This document shows, piece by piece, positions 33,381-42,696 of a DNA stretch of 64,000 nt. The notes under the pieces were generated by a model. That model did not search any database and was not told the DNA's origin. It worked only from the letters and a program-made list of their open reading frames with translations. Numbering within the stretch: position 1 is the stretch's first letter; each line of letters starts with the position of its first letter. This stretch comes from Candidatus Merdivicinus intestinigallinarum (GTDB lineage: Bacteria > Bacillota > Clostridia > Oscillospirales > Ruminococcaceae), in contig DVOW01000021.1 in the NCBI GenBank assembly GCA_018713335.1, forward strand, positions 1 to 64,000, in the 5' to 3' direction. The translations under genes and the position numbers were made by a program.

Positions 33381-34283
33381 AGTTTTTTAAATGGATACAT
33401 TGGCAAGGACTTCCGGAAAAATGATGAGCAGCTTTTGACGGCGACGCATGCTTATGAGGTTTCGCCCAATAATCCGTATTATGCCGTTTATGACAATGCG
33501 CTGTACACCAAGGATTTTTCCACGCTGGCAGCTGTGCCGACTCAAAAGGAGAACCTTCGGCTTCATCCCGGTGTGAAAACCATTGGACGTTCCGCCTTTC
33601 ATTCATATGAGGCACGGACGCCGGTCATCCTTCCGTGGGGAACTGCCAGAGTGGAGGATGAAGCCTTCTCCTATATGTATTCCCGGCCGGTGGTCATTCT
33701 GCCGGATACCCTGACCTTTATGGGTCAGCAGTTTATCCCGCATGCCAGTGAAGCTCTCCCTGTTTTCTTCTTCTCACCTGGGAATCCGGCGGCCCAGAGC
33801 CTGGATGGCCTGGGGGTCAGCGGGGAAATCCAGCAGAACCTTTTGCCGGAAAGCTTAAAAGGGGCGACGACCATCCAGGAAATTTACAAACGGGTTGAAA
33901 ATAGCGCCGCAGCTCCATCCGGCTGGGTCAAAGAAGGCGGCAAGTGGTACTACTACCAAAATAATGCCAAAACCACCGGCTGGCAGATGGTGGGCCCCAC
34001 CTGGTATTACATGGACGCAAACGGCGTCATGCAGACGGGGTGGATCACCTCCAGCGGCAGCCAATACTTCCTCCGGGACTGGGGCGGAATGGCGGCCAAC
34101 GGCTGGTATCAGATCGGCGGGAAATGGTACTACTTCAATTCCTGGGGCGGCATGGTGAAAAATTCCTGGATTTACGGCCTGGACAAAAAGTGGTACTACG
34201 TTGGTTCTGATGGGGCAATGCTCACCAACACCAGGACCCCGGACGGCTTCTGGGTCAACGCCAGCGGCGTTTGGGTACAGTAA
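33381..34283 (+). pseudogene. 5'-truncated cell-wall-binding (choline-binding repeat) protein
   Basis: The frame is open from just after a stop at 33378-33380 but has no ATG, no ribosome-binding site and no signal peptide. It encodes part of a leucine-rich-repeat-5-like region (GVKTIGRSAF, ILPDTLTFMG) followed by about five choline-binding-type repeats (GWVKEGGKWYYY, GWQMVGPTWYYMDANG, GWYQIGGKWYYF). Intact relatives are secreted surface proteins. Here the N-terminus and export signal are missing, so it is most likely a remnant, unless a TTG start at 33435 is used. The 100 bases before it, after the LytTR gene, hold nothing I can identify. Confidence 0.75.
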
Positions 34284-34309
34284 AAGCTCGACATTCTTTC
34301 TCTCCTTTT

Positions 34310-34334
34310 CCCACTGCGAAAGCGGTGGGATTTT
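34310..34334 (+). terminator. Terminator after the truncated repeat gene
   Basis: Stem CCCACTGC (34310-34317)/GCGGTGGG (34322-34329) with a GAAA loop, followed by ATTTTG. Confidence 0.8.
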
Positions 34335-34395
34335 GTTATGGGCATTTTTGGCGGAAGCACGCTGCTCAGCTTTTGGGAAAACCAACAAAAAGTGC

Positions 34396-34424
34396 TTGCA
34401 ATCGGTTTTCCGGGATACTATAAT
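34396..34424 (+). promoter_or_regulatory. Promoter of the GH29 gene
   Basis: TTGCAA (34396-34401) and TATAAT (34419-34424) with a 17-bp spacer, 30 bases before the start codon. Confidence 0.8.
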
Positions 34425-34454
34425 AAAGGTGAAACGATTCACCTGAGGAGGATT

Positions 34455-35699
34455 ATGATGAGTGTTCCAACACCCGAAAAGCGGATTGCAGATTTTGAAA
34501 AAATGGCCTACGGCATGTTTATCCACTGGGGGATGTACTCCCAGCTGGGCATGGGGGAATGGGTCAAGGCCATCCCCGGTATGCCTGACGAGGAATACGA
34601 CAAGCTGAAGGACACCTTCACCGGCAAGGACTTTGACGCGGAAAAGATCGTGCTCCTGGCCAAAAGATCCGGCATGAAATATATCACCCTGACTACCCGG
34701 CACCACGACGGCTTCTCCCTTTACGACACCAAGGAGCTGGGGGACTACAACTCTCTGCACAGCCCCGCCAAACGGGATTTCATCAAGGAATTTACCGACG
34801 CCTGCCACAAGCACGGCATCGCCCCCTTTTTGTACCACACCACCTTGGACTGGCACAACAAGGATTTTGACAACGATTTCGACGCGTATTTGGAATACCT
34901 GCGGCGCAGCGTGGAAATCCTCTGCACGGGTTACGGGAAAATCGGCGGGTTCTGGTTTGACGGCAACTGGAGCAAGCGGGACGCGGACTGGAAGCTGGAC
35001 GACCTTTACGGCACCATCCGCAAGTATCAGCCGGAGGCCATGATCATCAACAACACCGGCCTTTCCGCCCGTGGCGAAACCGGACACCCGGAAATCGACA
35101 GCGTGACCTTTGAACAGGGCCTGCCGGAGCCCATCAACCGGGAGGGCATGAAAAAATATGTTTCCGGCGAAATGTGCTTTACATTAAATGACCACTGGGC
35201 CTACGGCAAAAACGACTACAACTACAAAACCCCTGCGGAGCTGATCAAAACCCTCTGCAAATGCCGGAAGGCCGGCGCCAACCTGCTCTTAAACATCGGG
35301 CCGGAGGGCGACGGCGGTATCCCGGTTATCATGGAAGGCATCCTTTCGGTCATCGGCCGGTGGATCGAGCAGACCAAGGGCGTGATCTATGAGGGCAAGC
35401 CCTGCGGCATTTCCGGGATTTGGGAGGATTTCGGCCTGAAAACCGAGGACGGCCGGGTCTACCTGTTTGTCTTTGACCTGCCCATCGTGGGGAACGAGTC
35501 CGTTACCGTCAACAACGCCAAGGTTGGTCCCAGGGCCTTTACCGGCGTCAAGGGCCAGGTAAAAGCTGTCAAATGGCTGGACAACGGCCGGGAGCTGCCT
35601 TTTGCCCAAAATGAGGAAGCGGGGCTTTTGAGCTTCCTGCCCACCGGCTACCAGTACGGCGCCAATATGGTGGTACGGGTGGCGGAAGTGCAGTTTTAA
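34455..35699 (+). CDS. GH29 alpha-L-fucosidase
   Basis: A 414-residue glycosidase of family GH29, which removes alpha-L-fucose from glycans. It begins with the barrel (FIHWGMYSQLGMGEWV), has the family stretch LTTRHHDGFSLYDT, and the nucleophile aspartate D169 in GFWFDGNW. LLLNIGPEGDGGIP closes the catalytic domain, and a short beta-sandwich follows. No signal peptide is present, so it works in the cytoplasm. GAGGAGG lies upstream of two adjacent ATGs. It has its own promoter and terminator and converges with a GH116 gene. Confidence 0.93.
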   Translation: MMSVPTPEKRIADFEKMAYGMFIHWGMYSQLGMGEWVKAIPGMPDEEYDKLKDTFTGKDFDAEKIVLLAKRSGMKYITLTTRHHDGFSLYDTKELGDYNSLHSPAKRDFIKEFTDACHKHGIAPFLYHTTLDWHNKDFDNDFDAYLEYLRRSVEILCTGYGKIGGFWFDGNWSKRDADWKLDDLYGTIRKYQPEAMIINNTGLSARGETGHPEIDSVTFEQGLPEPINREGMKKYVSGEMCFTLNDHWAYGKNDYNYKTPAELIKTLCKCRKAGANLLLNIGPEGDGGIPVIMEGILSVIGRWIEQTKGVIYEGKPCGISGIWEDFGLKTEDGRVYLFVFDLPIVGNESVTVNNAKVGPRAFTGVKGQVKAVKWLDNGRELPFAQNEEAGLLSFLPTGYQYGANMVVRVAEVQF

Positions 35700-35717
35700 C
35701 GCCTTTTTTATGCATCA

Positions 35718-35749
35718 AAAAATCCCGGGGCTTCCGCTCCGGGATTTTT
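35718..35749. terminator. Bidirectional terminator between GH29 and GH116
   Basis: AAAAATCCCGG (35718-35728)/CCGGGATTTTT (35739-35749), usable by both converging genes. Confidence 0.9.
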
Positions 35750-35770
35750 AGCTTTACAGGGAAATGCGGC

Positions 35771-38167
35771 TTATACCAGCTGGGTGTGAAGAATTTCCAG
35801 GCTGCCCAGGGCAGGCTCATAGGAAAGCCGGCCGTTTTGGCAGGTGACGGCGCCGAAGCCGTCCTTGTGGGCCAGCAGGACCGAGTAATTGCCGTCCTTG
35901 CCGTACAAGGTCTTGGTCACCGCGTCATATTTGACGCCGGTAAAGGCGTAAAGCAGCCCGTAGGAGGCCATGGCCCGGGCGTACCAGTAGCCGCATTCAT
36001 ATTCGTTGTAGGGATTGCGTTTTTCCCCGTCGTACCGTGCCCGGAGGGTTTCCACAATGTCCAGCCCCTCTTTTTCGCAGCCAATGGAAATCAGGTGGCA
36101 GGCCACCTGATATTCAATGCCGGTCCAGACCTCGTCGCTATACACGAAGGGAAGGGACGGCTTGCCGCCCCGGGGCCAGCTGCACAGCAGGAGCCCGCCT
36201 TCCTCCCCAAGGGCGTAGCCCGGGCGCTGAGGATTGTCGTGGGCAGCCAGGTTTCGCTTGAAATTGTAGCGGTACACGGAAAGCAGGTGACTCTTGACCT
36301 TTTCCGGGTCTAAAATATCGCCGACGCCGCAGACCTTGGCCATCCAGGCCCCCAGCATCCCGTCGGAAATGCAGCCGGTCCCATACTGGTACTTGGGGCC
36401 TTCTTTTTCCATGAGGCGGGCGCTTTGGGGATTTTCTTTGGAAAGGTCCAATTCCGCTTCCAGGGTTTTCCATTCCGTCTGCTGGTAAAAATACTCCCCG
36501 TTGAACAACCGGGTTTCCAGGTATTCCCGGCCTTTTTGATACAGTTCTTCATATTGGGAAACATCTTTGCCCAACTCCCGGCCCATGAGGGTCATGGCCT
36601 TCAGCGCCCCCAGGTAGAAGGAGGAGCACATGGCGTCTGCGCCCCAGAACTCGATGTCGTATGTGTTGTGGTGGGGTTCTTTTAAAACGCCCTCCCGTTT
36701 TTTGTCCCAGGTGCTGATGCAGTAGCTCATGCTCTTTTCCATCAGGGGCCAGTATTCGGAAAGCCATGCTGTATCGCCGGAGATCCGCCATTCCCGGTGC
36801 ATTTTCATAATGCCTCCCAGCTGGCCGTCGGAGGCCGCGTGGTAACGGTGGCCGGACTTGCGGATGGGCAGCGACGACCGGAACTCCTGGTGGCCCCGTT
36901 CGTCCTGGTTTTCGTGGAATTCCGTCTGCCGCAGGCTGCGTTCCAAATCGGGGAACAGGTTGCAAAGGGCCTGCTGGTAGTTCCATACATGGGTGCAGGA
37001 GCCGGTGCAGCTGCCTTCCCTGTCAAAGGTCCCTTCCCATGCCCAGAACCGGCCGTCGGTTTGGCGGAGCACGGTGGGGGACTTCAAAATGGTAAGGTTG
37101 GAGGAAATGGCGTCCACGGCGGCAGGCGGCAGGGTGGAACTGCTTAAAGCAGAGGCAAATTTTGCCGAGTTTTCCCGCAGCTTTGCGTAGTTGGCTTCAT
37201 AATACTTCATTACGGCGGAAATGCCGTCGAACTGCCCGGCGTACCAGGGGGCATAGGTTTCCTTGTCGGGGGCGTCCGGGTCTTCTTCATAACCGTAGCG
37301 CTGGTCGGTTTTGGGCACATACCAGCTCATGTGCAGGACGATCCGCTTTTCCTGGCCCGGTTCCAGGACAAAGGGCACGGCCACAGACCCGCCGGGGCTT
37401 TTCTGTTCCGGATGGGCGGCGGCCCGGACATTCCCCGCCTTGATGTCGTTCCACTGCATGGTCAGGATGTCGAACCACCCGCCGTCGAACCAGTCGGTGT
37501 TGACCATGGCCTGTTCATCCGGCACGGAAACGGCGAAATCCCCCTGGGCATGGGGCGCGTCCGGCAGGGGAGGCTGGTGGAGGACAAAGCCGTTCTCCCG
37601 GGGGAGGACCCGTTCGCTTTGGCAGTCCCCTTTTTTCCAGCCGCCGAAGCGCATGAAGTTTACAGCGCTGAAATAGTAAATTGCTTCCAAAGTCCGGGAG
37701 GAGGTGTTCCGGAAGGTGTATTCCAGCGTTGCCGCCGGCAGGGAGGAATCAGCGCTGTCCGAGGGGATAAAGGGGCTGAAGGCGGTGAGGCTCACTGCCA
37801 GGGGCACCGCGTCGTCCCGCATTTCCACCTGGGCAAAGGGGAAGGAAGCCGAAAAATCACAAGAACGGAAGCGGGGCAGGCCGTAAGTGGTGTCCTGGGA
37901 CCCGTTGGCCGTGCCCAGGTACGGTTCCCCGGGGATGCCGAAGATGCGCTGGTAAGGGACCTGCCCTTCCAGCACCCGGGCGGTGCGGATGCCGCCGTCT
38001 TTGACATGGACGGCGGAAAACAGGATGGGGTCATAGAACAGGTCCGGCCGGTTGCGGACCGATACGCTCCCCAGGGCCCCGTGGCCTTGCAGGCAGAGCA
38101 TCCCGGCCCCGATCCCGCCTAAGGGGAAGGAAATATGCGTCAGCTGTTTTCCGGTATAATGTTTCAT
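35771..38167 (-). CDS. GH116-family glycoside hydrolase
   Basis: A 798-residue enzyme of the GH116 (bile-acid beta-glucosidase/GBA2-like) family: an N-terminal beta-sandwich beginning with HISFPLGGIGAGM and a C-terminal (alpha/alpha)6 barrel. Candidate catalytic residues are E378 in WAWEGTF and D504 in NTYDIEFWG, by position relative to family motifs. Members cleave beta-glucosides, beta-xylosides or N-acetylglucosaminides; which one cannot be told here. No signal peptide. It is divergently arranged with a GH92 enzyme. The start has GGAAAGGAG upstream. Confidence 0.85.
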   Translation of the reverse strand: MKHYTGKQLTHISFPLGGIGAGMLCLQGHGALGSVSVRNRPDLFYDPILFSAVHVKDGGIRTARVLEGQVPYQRIFGIPGEPYLGTANGSQDTTYGLPRFRSCDFSASFPFAQVEMRDDAVPLAVSLTAFSPFIPSDSADSSLPAATLEYTFRNTSSRTLEAIYYFSAVNFMRFGGWKKGDCQSERVLPRENGFVLHQPPLPDAPHAQGDFAVSVPDEQAMVNTDWFDGGWFDILTMQWNDIKAGNVRAAAHPEQKSPGGSVAVPFVLEPGQEKRIVLHMSWYVPKTDQRYGYEEDPDAPDKETYAPWYAGQFDGISAVMKYYEANYAKLRENSAKFASALSSSTLPPAAVDAISSNLTILKSPTVLRQTDGRFWAWEGTFDREGSCTGSCTHVWNYQQALCNLFPDLERSLRQTEFHENQDERGHQEFRSSLPIRKSGHRYHAASDGQLGGIMKMHREWRISGDTAWLSEYWPLMEKSMSYCISTWDKKREGVLKEPHHNTYDIEFWGADAMCSSFYLGALKAMTLMGRELGKDVSQYEELYQKGREYLETRLFNGEYFYQQTEWKTLEAELDLSKENPQSARLMEKEGPKYQYGTGCISDGMLGAWMAKVCGVGDILDPEKVKSHLLSVYRYNFKRNLAAHDNPQRPGYALGEEGGLLLCSWPRGGKPSLPFVYSDEVWTGIEYQVACHLISIGCEKEGLDIVETLRARYDGEKRNPYNEYECGYWYARAMASYGLLYAFTGVKYDAVTKTLYGKDGNYSVLLAHKDGFGAVTCQNGRLSYEPALGSLEILHTQLV

Positions 38168-38241
38168 TTGAACGCTCCTTTCCGGTCAGAAAAATGCGCC
38201 TGTATCCCGCGGCCTGGCGCGGCGGAGGCTGCTGTGGTTTC

Positions 38242-38270
38242 AGTATACATCGGTTTTTACGAAATGTAAA
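38242..38270 (-). promoter_or_regulatory. Promoter of the GH116 gene
   Basis: On the minus strand TTTACA (38270-38265) and TATACT (38247-38242) are 17 bp apart. Confidence 0.75.
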
Positions 38271-38423
38271 TGATTCTCTAAAAAATAAATCCAAATATTT
38301 TATTCTTGTGGTTATAGCACAATGTACGGCGCGGGGATCCGGGGAAACTGCTGAAAAATGGGCCTTCCGGGATCCTGCCAGGAACATTTTTTTCAGATAA
38401 AGCTCCTTTGAAACAATTCATAA

Positions 38424-38452
38424 TTGACAATAATCCAAGGAAATGCTATGAT
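38424..38452 (+). promoter_or_regulatory. Promoter of the GH92 gene
   Basis: Consensus TTGACA (38424-38429) and TATGAT (38447-38452) are 17 bp apart. The 355-bp divergent gap 38168-38522 also holds the GH116 promoter and a GC-rich stretch around 38330-38390, but no gene. Confidence 0.85.
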
Positions 38453-38522
38453 TAACTATGAAAGATGACGCGCGGGACCGGGATATGACCCCCAGCAGCG
38501 TTTAAAGGAGGACGATGAAACG

Positions 38523-40571
38523 ATGAAACCCCTGGCAGATTATGTAAACCCGTATATCGGGTCGATTTCCCACATGCTGGCTTCTTCTACAAGGCCGGAA
38601 GTCATGCTCCCTTACGGCATGGCGCGCAGCACCCCCATTGTCAAAGACTGCGGGGATTATTACTGCAATGACCGGATCTTGGGCTACCCCCTGGGGATGG
38701 CTTCCGTTATGCCCGGCAAGGGCGGGGATTTCGCCAATACCTTGGACCACAGCCTGGAAAATTTCCGCTGCTACCTGCTGGAAGAAGAGCTGGAGAAGCA
38801 CAGGATCACCGCAGCTTCCACTGTAACGGAGCACGTCTACCTGCACCGGTTTGCCGGGGCGGACACCCTGCGCCTTTCCTTCCCCAATGGGGAGGCCGTG
38901 GAAGAAGGCGGCATGATCCGGGTAAAGATCAAGGTGGAGCACCCAAAATATGACGTGTTCCAGTACATCCTCCTGAAAGCGGAGGGCGCGGAGATCCTGG
39001 AACGGAAAGACGGGGAATGGGTGCTGAAGATCGCTCCGGAAACGGAAGTCCGGGGCGCGGTGTCCTACATTTCCTTTGACAAAGCGGCGGAAAGCATGAA
39101 GCTGGAGGCGGATGGCAAAACCTTTGACCAAATCGCCGGGGAAGCCAAGGAAATCTGGAACAGCCAGCTTGCCAAAGCGAAAGTGGAAGGAAACACGGAG
39201 GATAAAAAGGCGGTTTATTACACTGCGTTGTTCCGGGCCTTTATGCGGATGACCAATTACACCGAGCACGGCCAGTATTTCAGCGGCTACGACGGGAAGG
39301 TCCATGACGGCGTGTTCTACACCGGCGACGGCCTTTGGGACACCTTCCGCTGCATGCACCCCCTGCAGCTGCTGGTGGACGGCAAACGCCATGAGGAGAT
39401 CTTGGAAAGCTATAATCTCATGTACAAGCAAAGCGGCCTGATGCCCAGCTTCCCCGGTTATAACGGCGACCTGCCGGTAATGATCGGTTTCCACGCGGCT
39501 TCCCTTTTCGCAGATGCCGCCGTCAAAGGCGTCAAGGCGGATTATGAAACCGCTTATGAGGGCATCCGCAAAAACGCCATGGAGGAGAGCATGTTCCCCT
39601 GGTGCTGCGGAAAGCCCCTGGAGGACCCGGACCGCTGCTACCAGGAAAAGGGCTTCTTCCCGGCTTTGGCAAAAGGGGAGGAGGAAACCTGCGAAAGCGG
39701 CAAGGGCTTTGAACGGCGTCAGGCGGTGGCCGTTACCCTGGAGCACGCTTATGACGACTGGTGCGCCGGGCAGCTGGCCAAATTCTTGGGCAAGGACGAG
39801 GACGCCCGGATGTTTGAAAAGCGGGGCCAGAACTACCGGAATCTGTATAACCCGGAAAACGGCTGGATGTCCCCCAAGGATATCCATGGAAATTGGGTGG
39901 AGGATTTTGACCCCAAATTCTCCGGCGGCATGGGCGGCCGGGATTACACCACCGAAAACAACACCTGGACCTACACCTGGTCCGTATTCCACGACGTGGA
40001 CGGCCTGGCGGAACTCATGGGCGGCCGGGAAGCCGCTTCGGAACGGCTGGACCAGCTGTTCCGGGAAGGGTTCCGGCAGCCGGAAAGCAAATTTATTTAC
40101 CTGGGACAGTTCCCGGATTCCACCGGCTTGATGGGCCAGTTTGCCATGGGCAACGAGCCTTCCTTCCACATCCCGTATTTGTACGACTACCTGGGCGCGC
40201 CCTGGAAAGCCCAGAAGAAGCTGCGGGATTTGATGGACATCTGGTTCACCAATTCCCCCACAGGCATCTGCGGGGACGAGGACGGCGGCGCCATGTCCAG
40301 CTGGCTGGTATTCTCGGCCCTGGGCTTTTACCCGGTGTGCCCCGGCAAGGCGGAGTACGCTTTGGGCACCCCCTTGTTTGACAAGGCGGAGATCCAGGTG
40401 GGAGAGGGCAAAACCTTCACCGTAACCAGCAAGGGCGCTGGCGACGGCAAGCGGTACATCCGGGCAGCTTATTTGAACGGCAAGCCCCTGGAACGCCCCT
40501 TCCTCACCCATGAGGAGATCGTTTCCGGCGGGGAGCTGGTCCTGGAAATGGACAGCCGTCCGGCTAAATAA
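38523..40571 (+). CDS. GH92 alpha-mannosidase
   Basis: A 682-residue enzyme of family GH92, calcium-dependent exo-alpha-mannosidases that trim host N-glycans. Family hallmarks: VNPYIGS at the N-terminus, the acid E545 in GNEPSFHIPYLY, and GDEDGGAMSSW (585-595) followed by ALGFYPVCPG. The last motif differs from the Bacteroides form GNDDCGQMSAW by Asn to Asp and Gln to Ala. No signal peptide, so it is cytoplasmic. AAAGGAGG precedes a decoy ATG (38514) that opens only a three-codon frame overlapping the real start. Confidence 0.93.
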   Translation: MKPLADYVNPYIGSISHMLASSTRPEVMLPYGMARSTPIVKDCGDYYCNDRILGYPLGMASVMPGKGGDFANTLDHSLENFRCYLLEEELEKHRITAASTVTEHVYLHRFAGADTLRLSFPNGEAVEEGGMIRVKIKVEHPKYDVFQYILLKAEGAEILERKDGEWVLKIAPETEVRGAVSYISFDKAAESMKLEADGKTFDQIAGEAKEIWNSQLAKAKVEGNTEDKKAVYYTALFRAFMRMTNYTEHGQYFSGYDGKVHDGVFYTGDGLWDTFRCMHPLQLLVDGKRHEEILESYNLMYKQSGLMPSFPGYNGDLPVMIGFHAASLFADAAVKGVKADYETAYEGIRKNAMEESMFPWCCGKPLEDPDRCYQEKGFFPALAKGEEETCESGKGFERRQAVAVTLEHAYDDWCAGQLAKFLGKDEDARMFEKRGQNYRNLYNPENGWMSPKDIHGNWVEDFDPKFSGGMGGRDYTTENNTWTYTWSVFHDVDGLAELMGGREAASERLDQLFREGFRQPESKFIYLGQFPDSTGLMGQFAMGNEPSFHIPYLYDYLGAPWKAQKKLRDLMDIWFTNSPTGICGDEDGGAMSSWLVFSALGFYPVCPGKAEYALGTPLFDKAEIQVGEGKTFTVTSKGAGDGKRYIRAAYLNGKPLERPFLTHEEIVSGGELVLEMDSRPAK

Positions 40572-40586
40572 CGAAAAAAAGACGCA

Positions 40587-40617
40587 AAAAAGCGGGCAGT
40601 TTTCACTGTCCGCTTTT
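40587..40617. terminator. Bidirectional terminator between GH92 and AraC genes
   Basis: AAAAAGCGGGCAGT/ACTGTCCGCTTTT around a TTTC loop (40601-40604). It overlaps the last codons of the araC-type gene. Confidence 0.8.
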
Positions 40618-41391
40618 GCTTTTCTGGGACTCGGCATACTGGCTGGGGTAGCAGCCGGTTTTCTGGTAAAACTGGGAGGAAAAGTGGTTTAAGTCGCTGT
40701 ATCCCAAAAGCCCGGCGATTTCCGTTGCCGTATAATCCGAAAATAAGAGCAGGTGTTTGGCCCGGGCGATCCGGGCGCGGATCATGTAGGCGTAGGGGGT
40801 ATAGCCCGTAGCCTGGCGGAACAGCCGGATCAGCTGGTTTTTGGAGTATCCTGCCCGGGAGGCCAGCTGGTCCAAAGACCAGTCCTTCTGGGGGGCGGCG
40901 TCGATTTCCCGGCAGATCTCCGCGATCTTGGACTGCCGGGCGTGTCCGGCAAACGGCGACAGCACCTGCTGGAAAACCGGCCCCAGCCAGAGCATGGTTT
41001 CCTCCGGGGTATTGGAGCTGCGGGTGGCTTCCTCAAACAGCTGTAAATTCGCGCTGAAAAGGGGCGGGTGGTTCTGCCGGGGGATGGCGCCGCTTTGCAA
41101 GAGGGCCTGCAGCTCCGGCGTGTGGTCGCAGTGGAAATAAGCGGAAAACAGCCCGGCCGGTTTCTGCGGGTCATGGGTGCAGCGGTGATTTTGTGAGAGG
41201 TCGAATAAAAAAGTATCCCCCTCGCGCAGATGGTATTTCCCCGTTTCTGTTTGGATTCTGACCCCGTTTTGGTAGAGGTACCACAGATGGAAGCCGGTCC
41301 AGCGGTTTGTGTCCGACACCCAGCTCCAGCCGGGCTCCAGCGCTTCGTTTACCACATAGATTGGTTCGATTTGAAATCCTCGAATGTTCAT
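40603..41391 (-). CDS. AraC-family transcription regulator (cupin type)
   Basis: A 262-residue regulator with an N-terminal cupin sugar-binding domain (GKYHLREGDTFLFDLSQNH) and a C-terminal double HTH (LDQLASRAGYSKNQLIRLFR, then TATEIAGLLGYSDLNHFSSQF in part). It probably controls the neighbouring GH92 or UroD-family gene in response to a sugar. No ribosome-binding site is seen. A strong promoter on the minus strand places the -10 box only six bases before the ATG, so the message appears leaderless. Confidence 0.9.
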   Translation of the reverse strand: MNIRGFQIEPIYVVNEALEPGWSWVSDTNRWTGFHLWYLYQNGVRIQTETGKYHLREGDTFLFDLSQNHRCTHDPQKPAGLFSAYFHCDHTPELQALLQSGAIPRQNHPPLFSANLQLFEEATRSSNTPEETMLWLGPVFQQVLSPFAGHARQSKIAEICREIDAAPQKDWSLDQLASRAGYSKNQLIRLFRQATGYTPYAYMIRARIARAKHLLLFSDYTATEIAGLLGYSDLNHFSSQFYQKTGCYPSQYAESQKSKSGQ

Positions 41392-41397
41392 GATGAT

Positions 41398-41426
41398 ATT
41401 TTACCAGATTTTGATGATAAAATCAA
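41398..41426 (-). promoter_or_regulatory. Promoter of the AraC gene (leaderless)
   Basis: On the minus strand TTGATT (41426-41421) and TAAAAT (41403-41398) are 17 bp apart. The predicted start of transcription coincides with the A of the ATG at 41391. Confidence 0.7.
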
Positions 41427-41455
41427 TATACACCGGCGAACTGCCGCGGTACAAT
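41427..41455 (+). promoter_or_regulatory. Possible promoter of the second UroD-family gene
   Basis: TATACA (41427-41432) and TACAAT (41450-41455) with a 17-bp spacer; the -35 abuts that of the divergent AraC promoter. A hairpin CGGACG/CGTCCG follows at about 41492-41511 in the leader. Confidence 0.5.
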
Positions 41456-41523
41456 AAAGTCATGCTGACGGTCCAATCAGAATGGGACCCGGACGTTTTA
41501 GCCGTCCGGTAAGGAGGAATACT

Positions 41524-42603
41524 ATGGAAATGACACCAAAAGGCAGGCTTCTGGCCGCCATCCGCGGGGAAGAAGTGGACCGCATCCCTTTTTCCCCTTT
41601 TCTGGCTTATTATTTTGACTTTCTCCCCAAAGAGGTCCGGGAAAAAGGGGAACTGCGGTATTTGCAGGAAATGGGCGCGGACCCGCTGCTGCGGGGCAGC
41701 CTCTGCGCTTACCGCACCAAGCTGGACAAATGCACCGTTTCCCAGAAAACGGAAGGGAAAAAGCGGTATGAAACCATCCACACCCCCAGAGGCGACCTCA
41801 ATTCGGAATATACCTATGTGGAGCAGGCCAACACCTGGTTCCTGACCCGGCACCCGGTTTCCGATGCGGAACAGCTTCCGGCGGCCCTGGCCTATTTTGA
41901 GGACCTGAAGGTGGAGAAAGCCATCCGGGAAACCGACGCGGCGGTGGACGCCTTGGGGGAGGACGGGCTCCATCTGGCCCTTTTGGGCACCCACGCAAAG
42001 TCCGCGTACCAGTACCTGCTGGAGAACCTGGTGGGGACGGAAAACCTCATTTACCTGACCATGGACGAGCCGGAGCTTCTGGCGGAACTGCTGGAGGTGA
42101 TGATGCGCCGGAACATGGAAACGGTGCAGATCACCGCCCAAAGCAAGGCCGCCGCCTGCATCAGCTGGGAAGACAGCTCTACCACGAATTTGAACCCCAC
42201 GCTGTACAAAAAGTATATTCAGCCGGAAATATCCGCTTGGTGCAATGCTTTGGGCCAGGCAGGCAAGCCCTATGTGCAGCACGCCTGCGGCCATGTCCGG
42301 GACCTGCTGACCCCCATGGCAGAGGAGGGGATCGCCGCGGTGGAATCCATTTCCCCGGCCCCCACCGGCAATGTGACCATGAAGGAAGCCTTCCAGGTTT
42401 TGCCGGACAAGGTGGCCCTGATCGGCGGCATCGAGCCCACCCAGATTTTAAACGATCCCGTGGAAAGCCTGCTGGCCTACGCGGAGGAGCTGATCCGGAT
42501 GCGCGGGAAACACGGCTTTATTTTGGCCAACAGCGACAGCTGCCCTCCCGGCGTGGCTTATGAGAAATTCACAGAGCTGGCGAAGCTGGTCAAGAGGATA
42601 TAA
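41524..42603 (+). CDS. UroD/MtaA-family protein with a zinc-site motif
   Basis: A 359-residue uroporphyrinogen decarboxylase-superfamily protein (MEMTPKGRLLAAIRGEEVDRIP start). It carries H253-x-C255 (QHACGHVRD) and C340 (NSDSCPPG), the HxCx(n)C zinc ligand pattern of MtaA/MtbA/CmuA-type methyltransferases, spaced like the protein at 28414. It shares little else with that one beyond the fold. Divergent from an AraC regulator and near a GH92 gene, so it may act in a sugar-inducible pathway. No corrinoid protein gene adjoins it. AAGGAGG lies upstream. Substrate unknown. Confidence 0.75.
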   Translation: MEMTPKGRLLAAIRGEEVDRIPFSPFLAYYFDFLPKEVREKGELRYLQEMGADPLLRGSLCAYRTKLDKCTVSQKTEGKKRYETIHTPRGDLNSEYTYVEQANTWFLTRHPVSDAEQLPAALAYFEDLKVEKAIRETDAAVDALGEDGLHLALLGTHAKSAYQYLLENLVGTENLIYLTMDEPELLAELLEVMMRRNMETVQITAQSKAAACISWEDSSTTNLNPTLYKKYIQPEISAWCNALGQAGKPYVQHACGHVRDLLTPMAEEGIAAVESISPAPTGNVTMKEAFQVLPDKVALIGGIEPTQILNDPVESLLAYAEELIRMRGKHGFILANSDSCPPGVAYEKFTELAKLVKRI

Positions 42604-42608
42604 AAAAC

Positions 42609-42632
42609 GCCGTCCTCCAAATGGGGGACGGC
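42609..42632. terminator. Hairpin terminator, direct-repeat copy 1
   Basis: GCCGTCC/GGACGGC around TCCAAATGGG. Identical over 24 bases to 42977-43000, same orientation. The T-run is on the minus-strand side here. Confidence 0.7.
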
Positions 42633-42696
42633 ATTCGCTTGTAAAAACAGCGCTTCTTTTGGCACGTTTTACAAAGGTTATACTAAGAGATAAAAC

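Noticed and set aside
38502..40637. A 711-codon open frame on the minus strand
   Set aside because: It is antisense to the GH92 gene, whose motifs are complete. The translation is low-complexity and matches nothing I know.
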